Source of the DNA: an uncultured Sphingomonadales bacterium
GTDB taxonomy: Bacteria; Pseudomonadota; Alphaproteobacteria; Sphingomonadales; Sphingomonadaceae
Assembly (NCBI GenBank): GCA_937898525.1
Contig: CALCBC010000015.1
Coordinates: 1-64,000 of the forward strand
DNA: 64,000 nt
Direction of reading: 5' to 3'
Below are positions 43,095-51,719 of the stretch, in pieces. Numbering within the stretch: the stretch's first letter is position 1; each line of letters starts with the position of its first letter. The notes under the pieces are model-generated. The model was not told where the DNA came from and searched no databases. It saw nothing but the letters and a program-made list of their open reading frames with translations. The translations under genes were made by a program, and so were the position numbers.

Positions 43095-44369
43095 TCAAGG
43101 CCGCGTTTCGCCGTGGCCGCGGACCTGCCATTTGTAGGTCGTCAGCCCCTCGAGCGCGACGGGCCCGCGGGCGTGCAGCCTGCCGGTAGCGATGCCGATC
43201 TCGGCACCGAGACCGAACTCGCCCCCATCGGCGAACTGGGTCGAGGCGTTGACCATCACGATCGCGCTGTCGACCTCGGCGAGGAAACGCTCAGCCACCT
43301 CTGTGTCCTCGGTGACGATTGCGTCGGTGTGACCCGAGGAATGCCGCGCGATATGCTCGAGCGCCGCGTCGAGCCCGTCGACCACCGCGACCGAGAGGAT
43401 CGCATCGAGATACTCGGTATCCCAGTCGTTGGCGCTCGCACGGACGATGCGCCGGTCGAGTGCCTGCGCGCGCGGATCGCCGCGCAGCTCGCAACCGCTG
43501 TCGAGCAGCGCACGGACGACCTCGAGCGAACCGGGGAAGGCCGCATCCAGCAACAGCGTTTCCATCGCCCCGCAGATGCCGGTACGGCGCATCTTGGCGT
43601 TGAGCGCCAGCCTGACCGCCATTTCCGGGTTGGCCGCGGAATGGACGTACGTGTGGCAGATGCCGTCGAGGTGGGCGAGCACCGGCACCCGCGCGTCGTT
43701 CTGCACGCGGGCGACGAGGCTCTTTCCGCCGCGCGGGACGATCATGTCGATCAGCCCCGCGGCGCGCAGCATCGCTCCGACCGCTTCGCGATCCTGCGTC
43801 GGCATCAGCTGCACCGCTGCCTCCGGCACACCGGCCGCGACGAGGCCCTCCACCAGTGCGGCGTGGATCGCGCGGTTCGAGTGCACCGCCTCGCTGCCGC
43901 CCCGCAGCAGGGCGGCGTTGCCGCTCCTCAGGCACAGTGCCGCGGCATCCGCGGTCACGTTCGGGCGGCTCTCGTAGATGATACCGATCAGGCCGATCGG
44001 GATGCGGATTCGCGTGAGCTCGAGCCCGCTCGGCACGGTGTTGCGGTCGATCACCTGGCCGACAGGATCGGGCAAGGCGGCGACCTGCTCGACCGCGGCG
44101 GCGATCCCGCCGAGGCGCGATTCGTCGAGCTTCAACCTGTCGAGCATCGCCGACGAAAGTCCGTTCGCCTGCCCCGCCGCGAGATCGCTGGCGTTCGCCT
44201 CGAGGATCTGGGCCGAAGCGGCGCGCAGCGCCGCCGCAGCCGAGCGCAGCGCCGCGGCCTTGACGGGATCGTCCATCCGCGCGAGCTGGCGCTGCGCTGC
44301 ACGGCCCGCCCGGGCGAGCTCGGCGACGAGCGATTCGGGATCGGAGACGGGTTGCAGTTGCGTCGACAT
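43095..44369 (-). CDS. proA: gamma-glutamyl phosphate reductase
   Basis: Second step of proline synthesis: NADPH reduction of gamma-glutamyl phosphate to the semialdehyde. It has 424 residues from the ATG at 44369. Aldehyde-dehydrogenase-like features are IGLIGIIYESRPNVTADAAA near residue 115, LRGGSEAVHSN near 145, and the catalytic Cys in RRTGICGAMETLL near 258. It heads the minus-strand run down to dsbB. proB is not adjacent in this window. Confidence 0.95.
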   Translation of the reverse strand: MSTQLQPVSDPESLVAELARAGRAAQRQLARMDDPVKAAALRSAAAALRAASAQILEANASDLAAGQANGLSSAMLDRLKLDESRLGGIAAAVEQVAALPDPVGQVIDRNTVPSGLELTRIRIPIGLIGIIYESRPNVTADAAALCLRSGNAALLRGGSEAVHSNRAIHAALVEGLVAAGVPEAAVQLMPTQDREAVGAMLRAAGLIDMIVPRGGKSLVARVQNDARVPVLAHLDGICHTYVHSAANPEMAVRLALNAKMRRTGICGAMETLLLDAAFPGSLEVVRALLDSGCELRGDPRAQALDRRIVRASANDWDTEYLDAILSVAVVDGLDAALEHIARHSSGHTDAIVTEDTEVAERFLAEVDSAIVMVNASTQFADGGEFGLGAEIGIATGRLHARGPVALEGLTTYKWQVRGHGETRP

Positions 44370-44404
44370 GCGGCCGCCCTTACCATCCGGTTCGCGGGCT
44401 GTCA

Positions 44405-44433
44405 GCGCGAATTGGAGCGGGCGCGATTCGCGC
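44405..44433. promoter_or_regulatory. hairpin in the proA / M23 divergent region
   Basis: GCGCGAAT (44405-44412) and ATTCGCGC (44426-44433) form a perfect 8-bp inverted repeat with a 13-nt spacer, 36 nt upstream of proA and inside the 219-nt gap shared with the divergent M23 gene. It could be an operator or leader hairpin. Nothing else in this gap was recognised. Confidence 0.3.
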
Positions 44434-44588
44434 ACAGGGCCGCCGGTTCCCGACAGGGAAGACCCCTTGCAAACGGCTCGTCGTGATTCAGGTTCGACTC
44501 GCCCGAATCGTTAACGCGTGGATTCGACGCCGGCCGGTTCGGCCGGTAGCTGTCCCGCCACGATTGGGTCGGGACAAACGGGGTCCAC

Positions 44589-45761
44589 TTGAGAAAGAGA
44601 ACCGCCGGCTCTCTTCGGGAGAGCCTGCGGAACTGGTTTCCGGAGCGCGAATTCTTCATGCGCTCGCAGGGCCAGGTCCGCTTCATCACGATTACTTCCC
44701 GGATGCAGATTACTGCAGCGGCTCTGGTCGTCGCGCTGATCGGCGGCTGGGCGTTGTCGATGGGCGTGATGGCGATCCGGCAGTACCAGTCCGAAGCCGC
44801 GCGCTGGTCGCTGCTCGAGCGCGAGGCTGAAGTCGCGACCGCTGAAAACCGAGTAGCCGCCTATCGCGACGACCTTGAACAGGTGACCAGCGACCTCGAG
44901 CGCCGCCAGAAGTTCCTCGAAGAAATGACCGAGATGCTGCCGGCCGACGCGATCGTGAACGAACGCGTCAGCGACAGCGCAACCGAGGCGGCAAAAACCG
45001 TCGAGAAGGTCAGCGCTTCGATCCCGGAAGCCGCCGCTCTCGCGCGCATCGAAGCGCGCCAGCTCGCCCTCGTCGAGCGTCTCACCCGTTTCGCCGACCA
45101 GCGCGCCGCGCGCGCGGAAGCGGCGCTGCGCAAACTTGGGCTCGACCCACGGGCCATGATCGCCGCTACCCGCGTCGGAATGGGCGGTCCGTTCGAGCGA
45201 CTCTCGACCGAACGTGACGGTTCGCTCGACCCGCGCTTCGAGCGCCTCGGCCTGAGCCTCGCGCGGATGGACGCGCTCGAGCGCGGGCTCAACGGCATCC
45301 CGCAGGTCATGCCCGTGGACGTGCAGATGATCACGTCGGGCTTCGGCTACCGCTCGGACCCGTTCCACGGTGGCGCGGCGATGCATGCCGGCCTCGACTT
45401 CCGCGGCCGCGTCGGCGATCCGGTGCACGCCGCCGCCAAGGGCACGGTTACCTTCGTGGGCACCAAGTCCGGTTACGGAAAAGTCGTCGAAGTCAGCCAT
45501 GGCAACGGCATGATGACCCGTTACGCCCACATGTCGGCCTGGCGCGCCCGTGTCGGCCAGCAGGTCGCTGCAGGCGACGTGGTCGGGCTGATCGGCAACA
45601 CCGGCCGCTCGACCGGCCCGCACCTGCATTTCGAAGTCCGGATCCACGGCCGAGCCGTCAATCCGCGCCCCTTCCTGGAGACCGCCCCCGATGTTCTCGA
45701 AGAAGCCCGAGCCGACCATCCCCGGCGCATCGCCGCGAAATCCGGCCCGGCCAGTGGCTAA
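44589..45761 (+). CDS. M23 family murein endopeptidase, bactofilin partner
   Basis: A 390-residue membrane-anchored peptidoglycan hydrolase. The order is a short basic cytoplasmic tail, a membrane helix (AAALVVALIGGWALSMGVMA, about 42-61), periplasmic coiled coil (65-130), then the LytM domain. Its zinc site is complete: HAGLDF near residue 265, YAHMSAW near 312, and GPHLHFEV near 343. The start is a TTG at 44589 giving MRKRTAGSLRESLRNWFP; the next ATG (44658) would remove a conserved-looking tail. The gene's last 71 nt overlap the bactofilin gene. Confidence 0.92.
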   Translation: MRKRTAGSLRESLRNWFPEREFFMRSQGQVRFITITSRMQITAAALVVALIGGWALSMGVMAIRQYQSEAARWSLLEREAEVATAENRVAAYRDDLEQVTSDLERRQKFLEEMTEMLPADAIVNERVSDSATEAAKTVEKVSASIPEAAALARIEARQLALVERLTRFADQRAARAEAALRKLGLDPRAMIAATRVGMGGPFERLSTERDGSLDPRFERLGLSLARMDALERGLNGIPQVMPVDVQMITSGFGYRSDPFHGGAAMHAGLDFRGRVGDPVHAAAKGTVTFVGTKSGYGKVVEVSHGNGMMTRYAHMSAWRARVGQQVAAGDVVGLIGNTGRSTGPHLHFEVRIHGRAVNPRPFLETAPDVLEEARADHPRRIAAKSGPASG

Positions 45762-46155
45762 CGGGGGCTCCACCTTCTCGGTCATCGGCGCCGACGTCAC
45801 GATCAAGGGGGACGTCGAAGCTTCGGCCGACCTCCACGTCGACGGGTCGGTGGTCGGCGACATCGTCTGCGCTGCCCTGGTGCAGGGCGAATCGAGCCGC
45901 ATAGAAGGCTCGATCGCCGCCGACACGGCTCGCCTCGCCGGTGCAGTCAGCGGCACGATCACCGTGCGCGAGCTGGTGGTCCTCAAGTCGGCCCGCATCC
46001 AGGGTGACGTGCACTACGAGGCCCTGACCATCGAACAGGGCGCACAGGTTGAAGGCAAGTTCGCGCCCGACGCGGCGACGCCGAAGCCGGCCGCTGCGCA
46101 GCCCGCCGTCCTCGAGCTCAAGGACGACGAGCAGCGATTCTCACTCGCCAGCTGA
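45691..46155 (+). CDS. bactofilin (polymer-forming cytoskeletal protein)
   Basis: A 154-residue bactofilin. A short disordered N-terminus beginning MFSKKPEPTIPGASP leads to a right-handed beta-helix core (FSVIGADVTIKGDVEASADL through LTIEQGAQVEGKF) and a Pro/Ala tail. Bactofilins polymerise without nucleotide on the membrane and position cell-wall enzymes for stalk, curvature or size control. The 71-nt overlap with the M23 gene, read in a different frame, implies coupled expression. Confidence 0.94.
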   Translation: MFSKKPEPTIPGASPRNPARPVANGGSTFSVIGADVTIKGDVEASADLHVDGSVVGDIVCAALVQGESSRIEGSIAADTARLAGAVSGTITVRELVVLKSARIQGDVHYEALTIEQGAQVEGKFAPDAATPKPAAAQPAVLELKDDEQRFSLAS

Positions 46156-46171
46156 ATGGTTGAGCGGCCGG

Positions 46172-46187
46172 CCGGGCAGCCGCCCGG
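46172..46187. terminator. GC hairpin between convergent bactofilin and trcR genes
   Basis: CCGGGC (46172-46177) and GCCCGG (46182-46187) form a 6-bp stem with AGCC loop in the 41-nt gap between convergent genes. There is no T tract. Confidence 0.4.
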
Positions 46188-46196
46188 GCAGCAGGA

Positions 46197-46901
46197 TCAG
46201 GCTTCGTTCGACGCTTCGGCCGCGCGCTTGGCGCTGAGCCAGGCTTCCGCTTCGGCTTCCTGAGCGGCCTCGACCGCAGCCTTGGCCGCGGCTTCCCGCT
46301 CGGCGCGCAGCTCGGCGATCAGCGTTTCGCGATCGTCGCGCTCTTCGCCCGAGGCCTCTCCGGCTTCCCCGGCCGCCCCGGCGCGCTTGGCCGCCCGGGC
46401 GACCGCCGCGTCGAGCTCGCGCTGCGAGCACAGGCCGAGCGTGACCGGATCCTTTGGCTGGATGTTCTGGATGTTCCAGTGCGTCCGGTCGCGGATCGCA
46501 TTGATCGTGTTGCGCGTGGTCCCGATCAGCTTGCCGATCTGTGCGTCGGAAATTTCGGGGTGGTTGCGCAGGATCCAGGCGATGCCGTCGGGCTTGTCCT
46601 GCCGCTTCGAGACCGGCGTGTAGCGCGGCCCCTTGGTCCGACTGACGTCGACCGGGGCGCGCTGCATCTTCAGGCGATAGTTGGGATCGGCCTGGCCGCG
46701 CTCGATTTCCTCGTGCGTCAGCTCGCCCGAGTGCACCGGGTCGCGCCCCGTATACTTGGAGCTCGCAAGATCATCGGCCATCGCCTGGACCTCGAGGATG
46801 TGCAGCCCGCAGAACTCGGCAATCTGCTCGAAGGTCAACGCGGTATTGTCGACCAGCCACGACGCGGTGGCATGGGGCATGAGGGGAGTGGGCTGGGCCA
46901 C
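46197..46901 (-). CDS. trcR: TrcR-type cell-cycle regulator (DUF1013)
   Basis: A 234-residue DNA-binding protein. The DUF1013 core is MPHATASWLVDNTALTFEQ, then FCGLHILEVQAMADD, DPVHSGELTHEEIERG and KRQDKPDGIAWILRNHPE, with a second helix-turn-helix SDAQIGKLIGTTRNTINAIRDR near residue 130-151. The last 60 residues are an acidic/Ala-rich helix. Family members are annotated as cell-cycle transcriptional regulators in alphaproteobacteria; targets here are unknown. The start is a GTG at 46901 preceded by GGAGAG. A strong hairpin lies 27-48 nt upstream. Confidence 0.87.
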   Translation of the reverse strand: MAQPTPLMPHATASWLVDNTALTFEQIAEFCGLHILEVQAMADDLASSKYTGRDPVHSGELTHEEIERGQADPNYRLKMQRAPVDVSRTKGPRYTPVSKRQDKPDGIAWILRNHPEISDAQIGKLIGTTRNTINAIRDRTHWNIQNIQPKDPVTLGLCSQRELDAAVARAAKRAGAAGEAGEASGEERDDRETLIAELRAEREAAAKAAVEAAQEAEAEAWLSAKRAAEASNEA

Positions 46902-46927
46902 GAGTTCTCTCCGCTGAAAATAGATAG

Positions 46928-46949
46928 GGCCGCCCCATCCGGAGCGGCC
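46928..46949 (-). promoter_or_regulatory. hairpin in the trcR leader
   Basis: Read on the minus strand, GGCCGC and GCGGCC (46949-46944 with 46933-46928) form a stem around a 10-nt loop, followed by CTATCTATTTTC and then the ribosome site GGAGAG. The layout resembles an attenuator or a leader hairpin. Function is inference. Confidence 0.4.
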
Positions 46950-47052
46950 GCGCCTCCGCGATGTAGGGCTATTGCCGGCAAACGGCAAGCGTTTGGAGGC
47001 CCGGCGGCGCCCGGGGTCGCTCAAGCCGCTCCTCGCTCGGTCCTGCGTGCGG

Positions 47053-47916
47053 TCAGGGCATCCACGGCGAAGGCATGTTGTACGGCACGGTGATGAACAC
47101 CGCCTCGACCCCGGCGATCCTGCCGCCGGCGATCTTGAACAGCTCGAGCAGCGCGAAGCTGTGCGGGAAGTGGAACACCGATTTGGTCTTCGTCACCCCG
47201 TCGGTCCAGGTCACGTCGACGACCTTGCCGGTGTGATCGATGAAGCCGCCGGCCAGCACGAGACCCTTCTCCTCGTCAATCAGCGGGAAGCGGCGGTCGC
47301 GCAAACGGTCGTCGTAGATGTACTGGCCGAGGCGGAACTGCTCGGCGCAGCCCATCGCGGCGATCGGGTAGCCTTCGATGTTCGGGTTGTTGGTCGTCTG
47401 CAGCCCGTTCTCGATCCGGTCGCAGTCGTCGGTGAACTCGGTGTGCAGCGTGCCGTCATTGAGCTGCAGGGTGTCGAAATAGCCATTGGCGATGGCGATC
47501 ATCCTCTCGCGCGGCACGCGTTCGGCCTCGGGAACGTCGGCCAGCATCAGCGGCCGCGGCGCGACGTAGGTTTCGATGCTCGGGAACGGGCCGAACTCCA
47601 TCGAGCGACAGACGATCGTCTCCACTTCGGCGATCTTGCCGTCCGGCGCGGCGATGCGCAGCGCCATGATCGCCGGGTGCCCGTGCTCCTCGACGATGCC
47701 GAACCAGGCAACCTGGCCCGACGAGGGGTCGGCGGCCTTGAGATCGTAGTCGGGCCGCCGCGCGCTGATCGTGTTCCACAGCCCGTCGCCGGGCTCGAGG
47801 CGGACGTTGTTCTCGGTGAACATCGCGTCAGGCGCCCAGGACAGCCGCGAAGGCTCCTTCGCGACCAGCGCATCGAGATAGGCCTCGGCGAGAGCGTAGA
47901 GTTCGGTACGATTCAT
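47053..47916 (-). CDS. NTF2-like (SnoaL-type) protein, two-domain
   Basis: A 287-residue soluble protein made of two NTF2/SnoaL-like halves. The first (residues 1-130) starts ELYALAEAYLDALVAKEPSR and the second (140-287) starts ERMIAIANGYFDTLQLNDGT and has DDCDRIENGLQTTNN. The pattern resembles the DUF8021-type family. Such folds bind small hydrophobic ligands and may be enzymes or carriers; no catalytic set is clear. Its ATG overlaps the oxidoreductase stop (ATGA), suggesting that they act on related compounds. Confidence 0.7.
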   Translation of the reverse strand: MNRTELYALAEAYLDALVAKEPSRLSWAPDAMFTENNVRLEPGDGLWNTISARRPDYDLKAADPSSGQVAWFGIVEEHGHPAIMALRIAAPDGKIAEVETIVCRSMEFGPFPSIETYVAPRPLMLADVPEAERVPRERMIAIANGYFDTLQLNDGTLHTEFTDDCDRIENGLQTTNNPNIEGYPIAAMGCAEQFRLGQYIYDDRLRDRRFPLIDEEKGLVLAGGFIDHTGKVVDVTWTDGVTKTKSVFHFPHSFALLELFKIAGGRIAGVEAVFITVPYNMPSPWMP

Positions 47917-48911
47917 GGGACCTCCAGCACGATCTTGCCGACATGTTCGCCAGCTTCCATCGCGGCGTGCGCTGCCGCGGCTTCGGCGAGCGGAAGAATG
48001 CGGTCGATCTCCGGGCGCAACTGGCCGGATTCGACCAGCGGCCAGACGTTGCGCGCGATCTCGTCGGTCAGCATCGCCTTGAACGCGTTCGGCCGACCGC
48101 GCAGGGTCGAGCCGGTCAGCGTGTGACGGCGGACCATCAGCCTGGCCATGTCGATTGTCGCCCGCGCGCCGCCGAGCACGGCGATCGTCACCAGCCGGCC
48201 GTCTTCGGCGAGGCAGTCGAGATTGCGCTGCGTGTAGTCGCCGGCGACCATGTCGAGGCACAGGTCCGCGCCGCGGCCTCCGGTGATCGTCCTGACGGCC
48301 TCGGCGAAATCTTCTTCGCGATAATTGATCGCGTGGTCGGCGCCGAGCGCGCGCGCCGCGTCGCACTTGGCCGGGGTGCCGCAGGTGACGATCACCTTCA
48401 ACCCGAACAGCTTGCCAAGCTTGATCGCCGTCGTGCCGATGCCGCTCGTGCCCCCGTGGACCAGCAGCGTCTCGCCCTCGCGCGCCCAGCCGCGCTCGAA
48501 GACGTTGTGCCACACGGTGAACAGCGTTTCCGGCAGCGCGGCCGCCTCGGCGAGTGGCAGGCCCGCGGGTACGGGCAGGCAGTGGCTGGCTTCGGCAAGG
48601 CAGTATTGGGCGTACCCGCCGCCGGCGACGAGCGCACAGACTGGCTGGCCAAGCAGGACTTCGCCTGCGCCTTCGCCGGCCGAGGCCACCGTGCCGGCGA
48701 TCTCGAGCCCCGGGATATCGGGCGCCCCGGGCGGCGGGGGATAGCGGCCGAGCCGCTGGAGTACATCAGGCCGGTTGACACCGGCGAAGGCCACTTCGAC
48801 GAGAACCTGCCCGGGGCCGGGTCGCGGCACGGGACGCTGCTCGAGCCGCAGGACCTCCGGCCCGCCGGGTGCGGCGATACTAACGGCTTGCATCGTCTGC
48901 GGCAGAGTCAC
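47913..48911 (-). CDS. NAD(P)H-quinone oxidoreductase, zeta-crystallin type
   Basis: A 332-residue medium-chain dehydrogenase. It has the quinone-oxidoreductase start (PGGPEVLRLEQRPVPRPGPG), VAFAGVNRPDVLQR, GLEIAGTV, and the nucleotide-binding VHGGTSGIGTTAIKLGKLFG near residue 150. Catalytic-zinc cysteines are missing, as in the PIG3/QOR group. The start is read as GTG 48911 with AGGGGA about 9 nt ahead; ATG 48893 is an alternative. It precedes the NTF2-like gene, overlapping it by 4 nt, and is divergent from the DUF1192 gene. Confidence 0.88.
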   Translation of the reverse strand: MTLPQTMQAVSIAAPGGPEVLRLEQRPVPRPGPGQVLVEVAFAGVNRPDVLQRLGRYPPPPGAPDIPGLEIAGTVASAGEGAGEVLLGQPVCALVAGGGYAQYCLAEASHCLPVPAGLPLAEAAALPETLFTVWHNVFERGWAREGETLLVHGGTSGIGTTAIKLGKLFGLKVIVTCGTPAKCDAARALGADHAINYREEDFAEAVRTITGGRGADLCLDMVAGDYTQRNLDCLAEDGRLVTIAVLGGARATIDMARLMVRRHTLTGSTLRGRPNAFKAMLTDEIARNVWPLVESGQLRPEIDRILPLAEAAAAHAAMEAGEHVGKIVLEVP

Positions 48912-49010
48912 TCCCCCTGTTCCCCTAATGCCACGGTAACCTTCGCAACGCCCAGCCCTACGGCGCGGCCCCATTGACAGCAAGCGGGGGCGGAATCATG
49001 CTGCGATGCA

Positions 49011-49214
49011 ATGGACGACGATCTCCCCCGTGCGCGCGGAGATGCTGCGAGCCGGCTGGCTGCAGAGCCGCTCGATAGCTACTCGCAGGACGAGCTGCTC
49101 GAACGCATCGCCCTGCTCGAGGCCGAGATCGAACGCGTGAGGGCGCATCACGCCAAAGCCGCCAGCCACCGCTCGCTGGCGGATTCACTGTTCAAGCCGC
49201 GAGAGCCGAGCTGA
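49011..49214 (+). CDS. DUF1192 family small coiled-coil protein
   Basis: A 67-residue protein with the DUF1192 pattern: an N-terminal acidic start (MDDDLPRA), PLDSYSQDELLERIALLEAE and a coiled coil to the end, finishing with SLADSLFKPRE. Small alphaproteobacterial proteins of this family have no known role. It lies alone ahead of clpA; the 157-nt gap contains a hairpin and a possible heat-shock promoter. Confidence 0.82.
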   Translation: MDDDLPRARGDAASRLAAEPLDSYSQDELLERIALLEAEIERVRAHHAKAASHRSLADSLFKPREPS

Positions 49215-49239
49215 TGGGACCGTCGCCGGTCCTGCTCCC

Positions 49240-49268
49240 CTCGCATTTGCGCCGGCGGCGCCCCATAT
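49240..49268 (+). promoter_or_regulatory. possible sigma-32-type promoter upstream of clpA
   Basis: CCCCATAT at 49261-49268 fits the sigma-32 -10 consensus CCCCATNT exactly. A weak -35 (CTCGCAT, 49240-49246, about 4 of 7 to CTTGAAA) lies 14 nt upstream. Downstream, GCACCG-TTCT-CGGTGC (49291-49306) forms a perfect small hairpin in the leader. Confidence 0.35.
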
Positions 49269-49371
49269 CCTGCTTAACGAAGGAGGGCCGGCACCGTTCT
49301 CGGTGCATTCATGGAGCCCTCCGTAGAATGGCAACTGTCGGATCGTATATTCCCCCTTGGATTGATTGAAC

Positions 49372-51714
49372 ATGCCCAGCTTCGCCCAGAGCCTCGAGAA
49401 GACCCTCCACACGGCGCTCCAGCACGCGACCGATCGTACGCACGAGTACGCAACGCTCGAGCACCTGCTGCTGGCGCTGGTCGACGATCCGGACGCCTCC
49501 GAAGTGATGACCGCCTGTGGCGTCGACCTCGTCGAGCTCGGCAACGTCGTGCGCCAGTATCTCGATCAGGAATACCAGTCGCTGAAAACCGAGGAAGAGG
49601 CTGACCCGCAGCCGACCGCCGGCTTCCAGCGAGTGATCCAGCGCGCGATCCTGCACGTGCAGTCGAGCGGCAAGGACACCGTGACCGGGGCCAACGTGCT
49701 CGTCGCGCTGTTCTCCGAGCGCGATTCCTACGCGGTCTATTTCCTGCAGCAGCAGGACATGAGCCGGCTCGACGCGGTCAGCTACATCAGCCACGGCATC
49801 GGCAAGGGTGGGCGCCAGCTCGAGAGCCGTACCCCGCAGGGCACCGAGGAGCCCGACGGCAAGAGCGAGGAGAAGGCCGAGAAGGGCGGAAAGAAGGATT
49901 CCGCGCTCGACCAGTTCTGCGTCAACCTCAACCAGAAGGCCCTCGACGGCAAGGTCGACCCGCTGATCGGCCGCGGGCCGGAGGTTGACCGGACGATCCA
50001 GATCCTCTGCCGCCGGTCGAAGAACAACCCCCTCTACGTGGGCGATCCGGGCGTGGGCAAGACGGCGATCGCCGAGGGCCTCGCGCGCAAGATCGTCGAG
50101 GGCGACGTGCCCGAAGTGCTCGCCAACGCGGTGATCTACTCGCTCGACATGGGCGCGCTGCTCGCCGGCACCCGCTACCGTGGCGACTTCGAGGAGCGCC
50201 TCAAGCAGGTCGTTGCCGAGCTCGAGAAGCTCCCCGACGCGGTGCTGTTCATCGACGAAATCCACACCGTGATCGGTGCCGGCGCTACCAGCGGCGGGGC
50301 CATGGACGCGTCAAACCTCCTCAAGCCGGCGCTGTCGAATGGCTCGATCCGCTGCATCGGCTCGACCACCTACAAGGAGTTCCGCAACCACTTCGAGAAG
50401 GACCGCGCGCTGCTGCGCCGGTTCCAGAAGATCGACGTCAACGAGCCCAGCGTCGAGGACACGATCAAGATCCTCAAGGGACTGCGCTCGGCGTTCGAGG
50501 AACACCACAAGGTCAAGTACACGCCCGACGCGATCCGCACCGCGGTCGAGATGAGCGCGCGCTACATCAACGACCGCAAGCTGCCCGACAAGGCGATCGA
50601 CGTGATCGACGAGGTCGGTGCGATGCAGATGCTCGTGCCGCCGAGCCGCCGGCGCAAGACGATCACCGCCAGGGAGATCGAGAAGGTCGTCGCGACCATG
50701 GCACGAATTCCGGCCAAGACCGTCAGCAAGGACGACAAGCTCGTGCTCGCGACGCTCGAGAAGGACCTCAAGCGCGTCGTCTACGGCCAGGACAAGGCGA
50801 TCGAGGTGCTGGCGACGGCGATGAAGCTGTCGCGCGCCGGCCTGCGCGATCCCGACAAGCCGATCGGCAGCTTCCTGTTCTCCGGCCCGACCGGCGTCGG
50901 CAAGACCGAGGTCGCGCGACAGCTGGCCGAGATCATGGGCATCGAGCTCAAGCGCTTCGACATGTCGGAATACATGGAGAGGCACTCGGTCAGCCGCCTG
51001 ATCGGCGCGCCTCCGGGCTATGTCGGCTACGACCAGGGCGGCCTGCTGACCGATGCGATCGACCAGCATCCGCATTGCGTGCTGCTGCTCGACGAGATCG
51101 AGAAGGCGCACCCCGACCTGTTCAACATCCTCCTGCAGGTGATGGACCACGGCAAGCTGACCGATCACCACGGCAAGACGGTCGATTTCCGCAACGTGGT
51201 GCTGATCATGACCACCAACGCGGGCGCGGCCGACATGGCCAAGCAGTCGATCGGCTTCGGCGCCGGTGCCAAGGTCGAGGCCAGCGAGGAGGCGGTCAAG
51301 AAGATGTTTGCCCCCGAGTTCCGCAACCGGCTCGATGCGATCGTGCCGTTCGACTACCTCGGGACCGAGACCGTCAGCCGGGTGGTCGACAAGTTTATCC
51401 TCCAGCTCGAGCTGCAGCTGGCCGAGCAGAACGTGCACATCCAGTTCGATTCGGATGCGCGCGCCTGGCTCGCCAAGCGCGGCTACGACAAGCTGATGGG
51501 CGCGCGGCCGATGGCCCGACTGATCCAGGACAAGGTCAAGCAGCCGCTCGCCGAGGAGTTGCTGTTCGGCAAGCTCGCGCACGGCGGCGAGGTCCACGTC
51601 AGCGTCAAGGATGACGTGCTGGCCTTCGAGCTGACCCCGGCGGCGCCCAACGTCGCCCGGCCGAAGGCGCCGAAGAAGGCCAAGGCGAAAGCCAGGCCCG
51701 CGACCGAGGAGTAA
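49372..51714 (+). CDS. clpA: ClpA ATPase subunit of the ClpAP protease
   Basis: AAA+ unfoldase that feeds substrates to ClpP, 780 residues. The N-domain is at 1-145 (SFAQSLEKTLHTALQHATDR; EYATLEHLLLALVDD). AAA-1 Walker A is GDPGVGKT near residue 225, and AAA-2 Walker A is GPTGVGKT near residue 506. The ClpP-docking loop is KQSIGFGAG near residue 625. The tail is Lys/Ala-rich. The adaptor gene clpS, often adjacent, is absent from this window. Confidence 0.96.
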   Translation: MPSFAQSLEKTLHTALQHATDRTHEYATLEHLLLALVDDPDASEVMTACGVDLVELGNVVRQYLDQEYQSLKTEEEADPQPTAGFQRVIQRAILHVQSSGKDTVTGANVLVALFSERDSYAVYFLQQQDMSRLDAVSYISHGIGKGGRQLESRTPQGTEEPDGKSEEKAEKGGKKDSALDQFCVNLNQKALDGKVDPLIGRGPEVDRTIQILCRRSKNNPLYVGDPGVGKTAIAEGLARKIVEGDVPEVLANAVIYSLDMGALLAGTRYRGDFEERLKQVVAELEKLPDAVLFIDEIHTVIGAGATSGGAMDASNLLKPALSNGSIRCIGSTTYKEFRNHFEKDRALLRRFQKIDVNEPSVEDTIKILKGLRSAFEEHHKVKYTPDAIRTAVEMSARYINDRKLPDKAIDVIDEVGAMQMLVPPSRRRKTITAREIEKVVATMARIPAKTVSKDDKLVLATLEKDLKRVVYGQDKAIEVLATAMKLSRAGLRDPDKPIGSFLFSGPTGVGKTEVARQLAEIMGIELKRFDMSEYMERHSVSRLIGAPPGYVGYDQGGLLTDAIDQHPHCVLLLDEIEKAHPDLFNILLQVMDHGKLTDHHGKTVDFRNVVLIMTTNAGAADMAKQSIGFGAGAKVEASEEAVKKMFAPEFRNRLDAIVPFDYLGTETVSRVVDKFILQLELQLAEQNVHIQFDSDARAWLAKRGYDKLMGARPMARLIQDKVKQPLAEELLFGKLAHGGEVHVSVKDDVLAFELTPAAPNVARPKAPKKAKAKARPATEE

Positions 51715-51719
51715 GGGGC

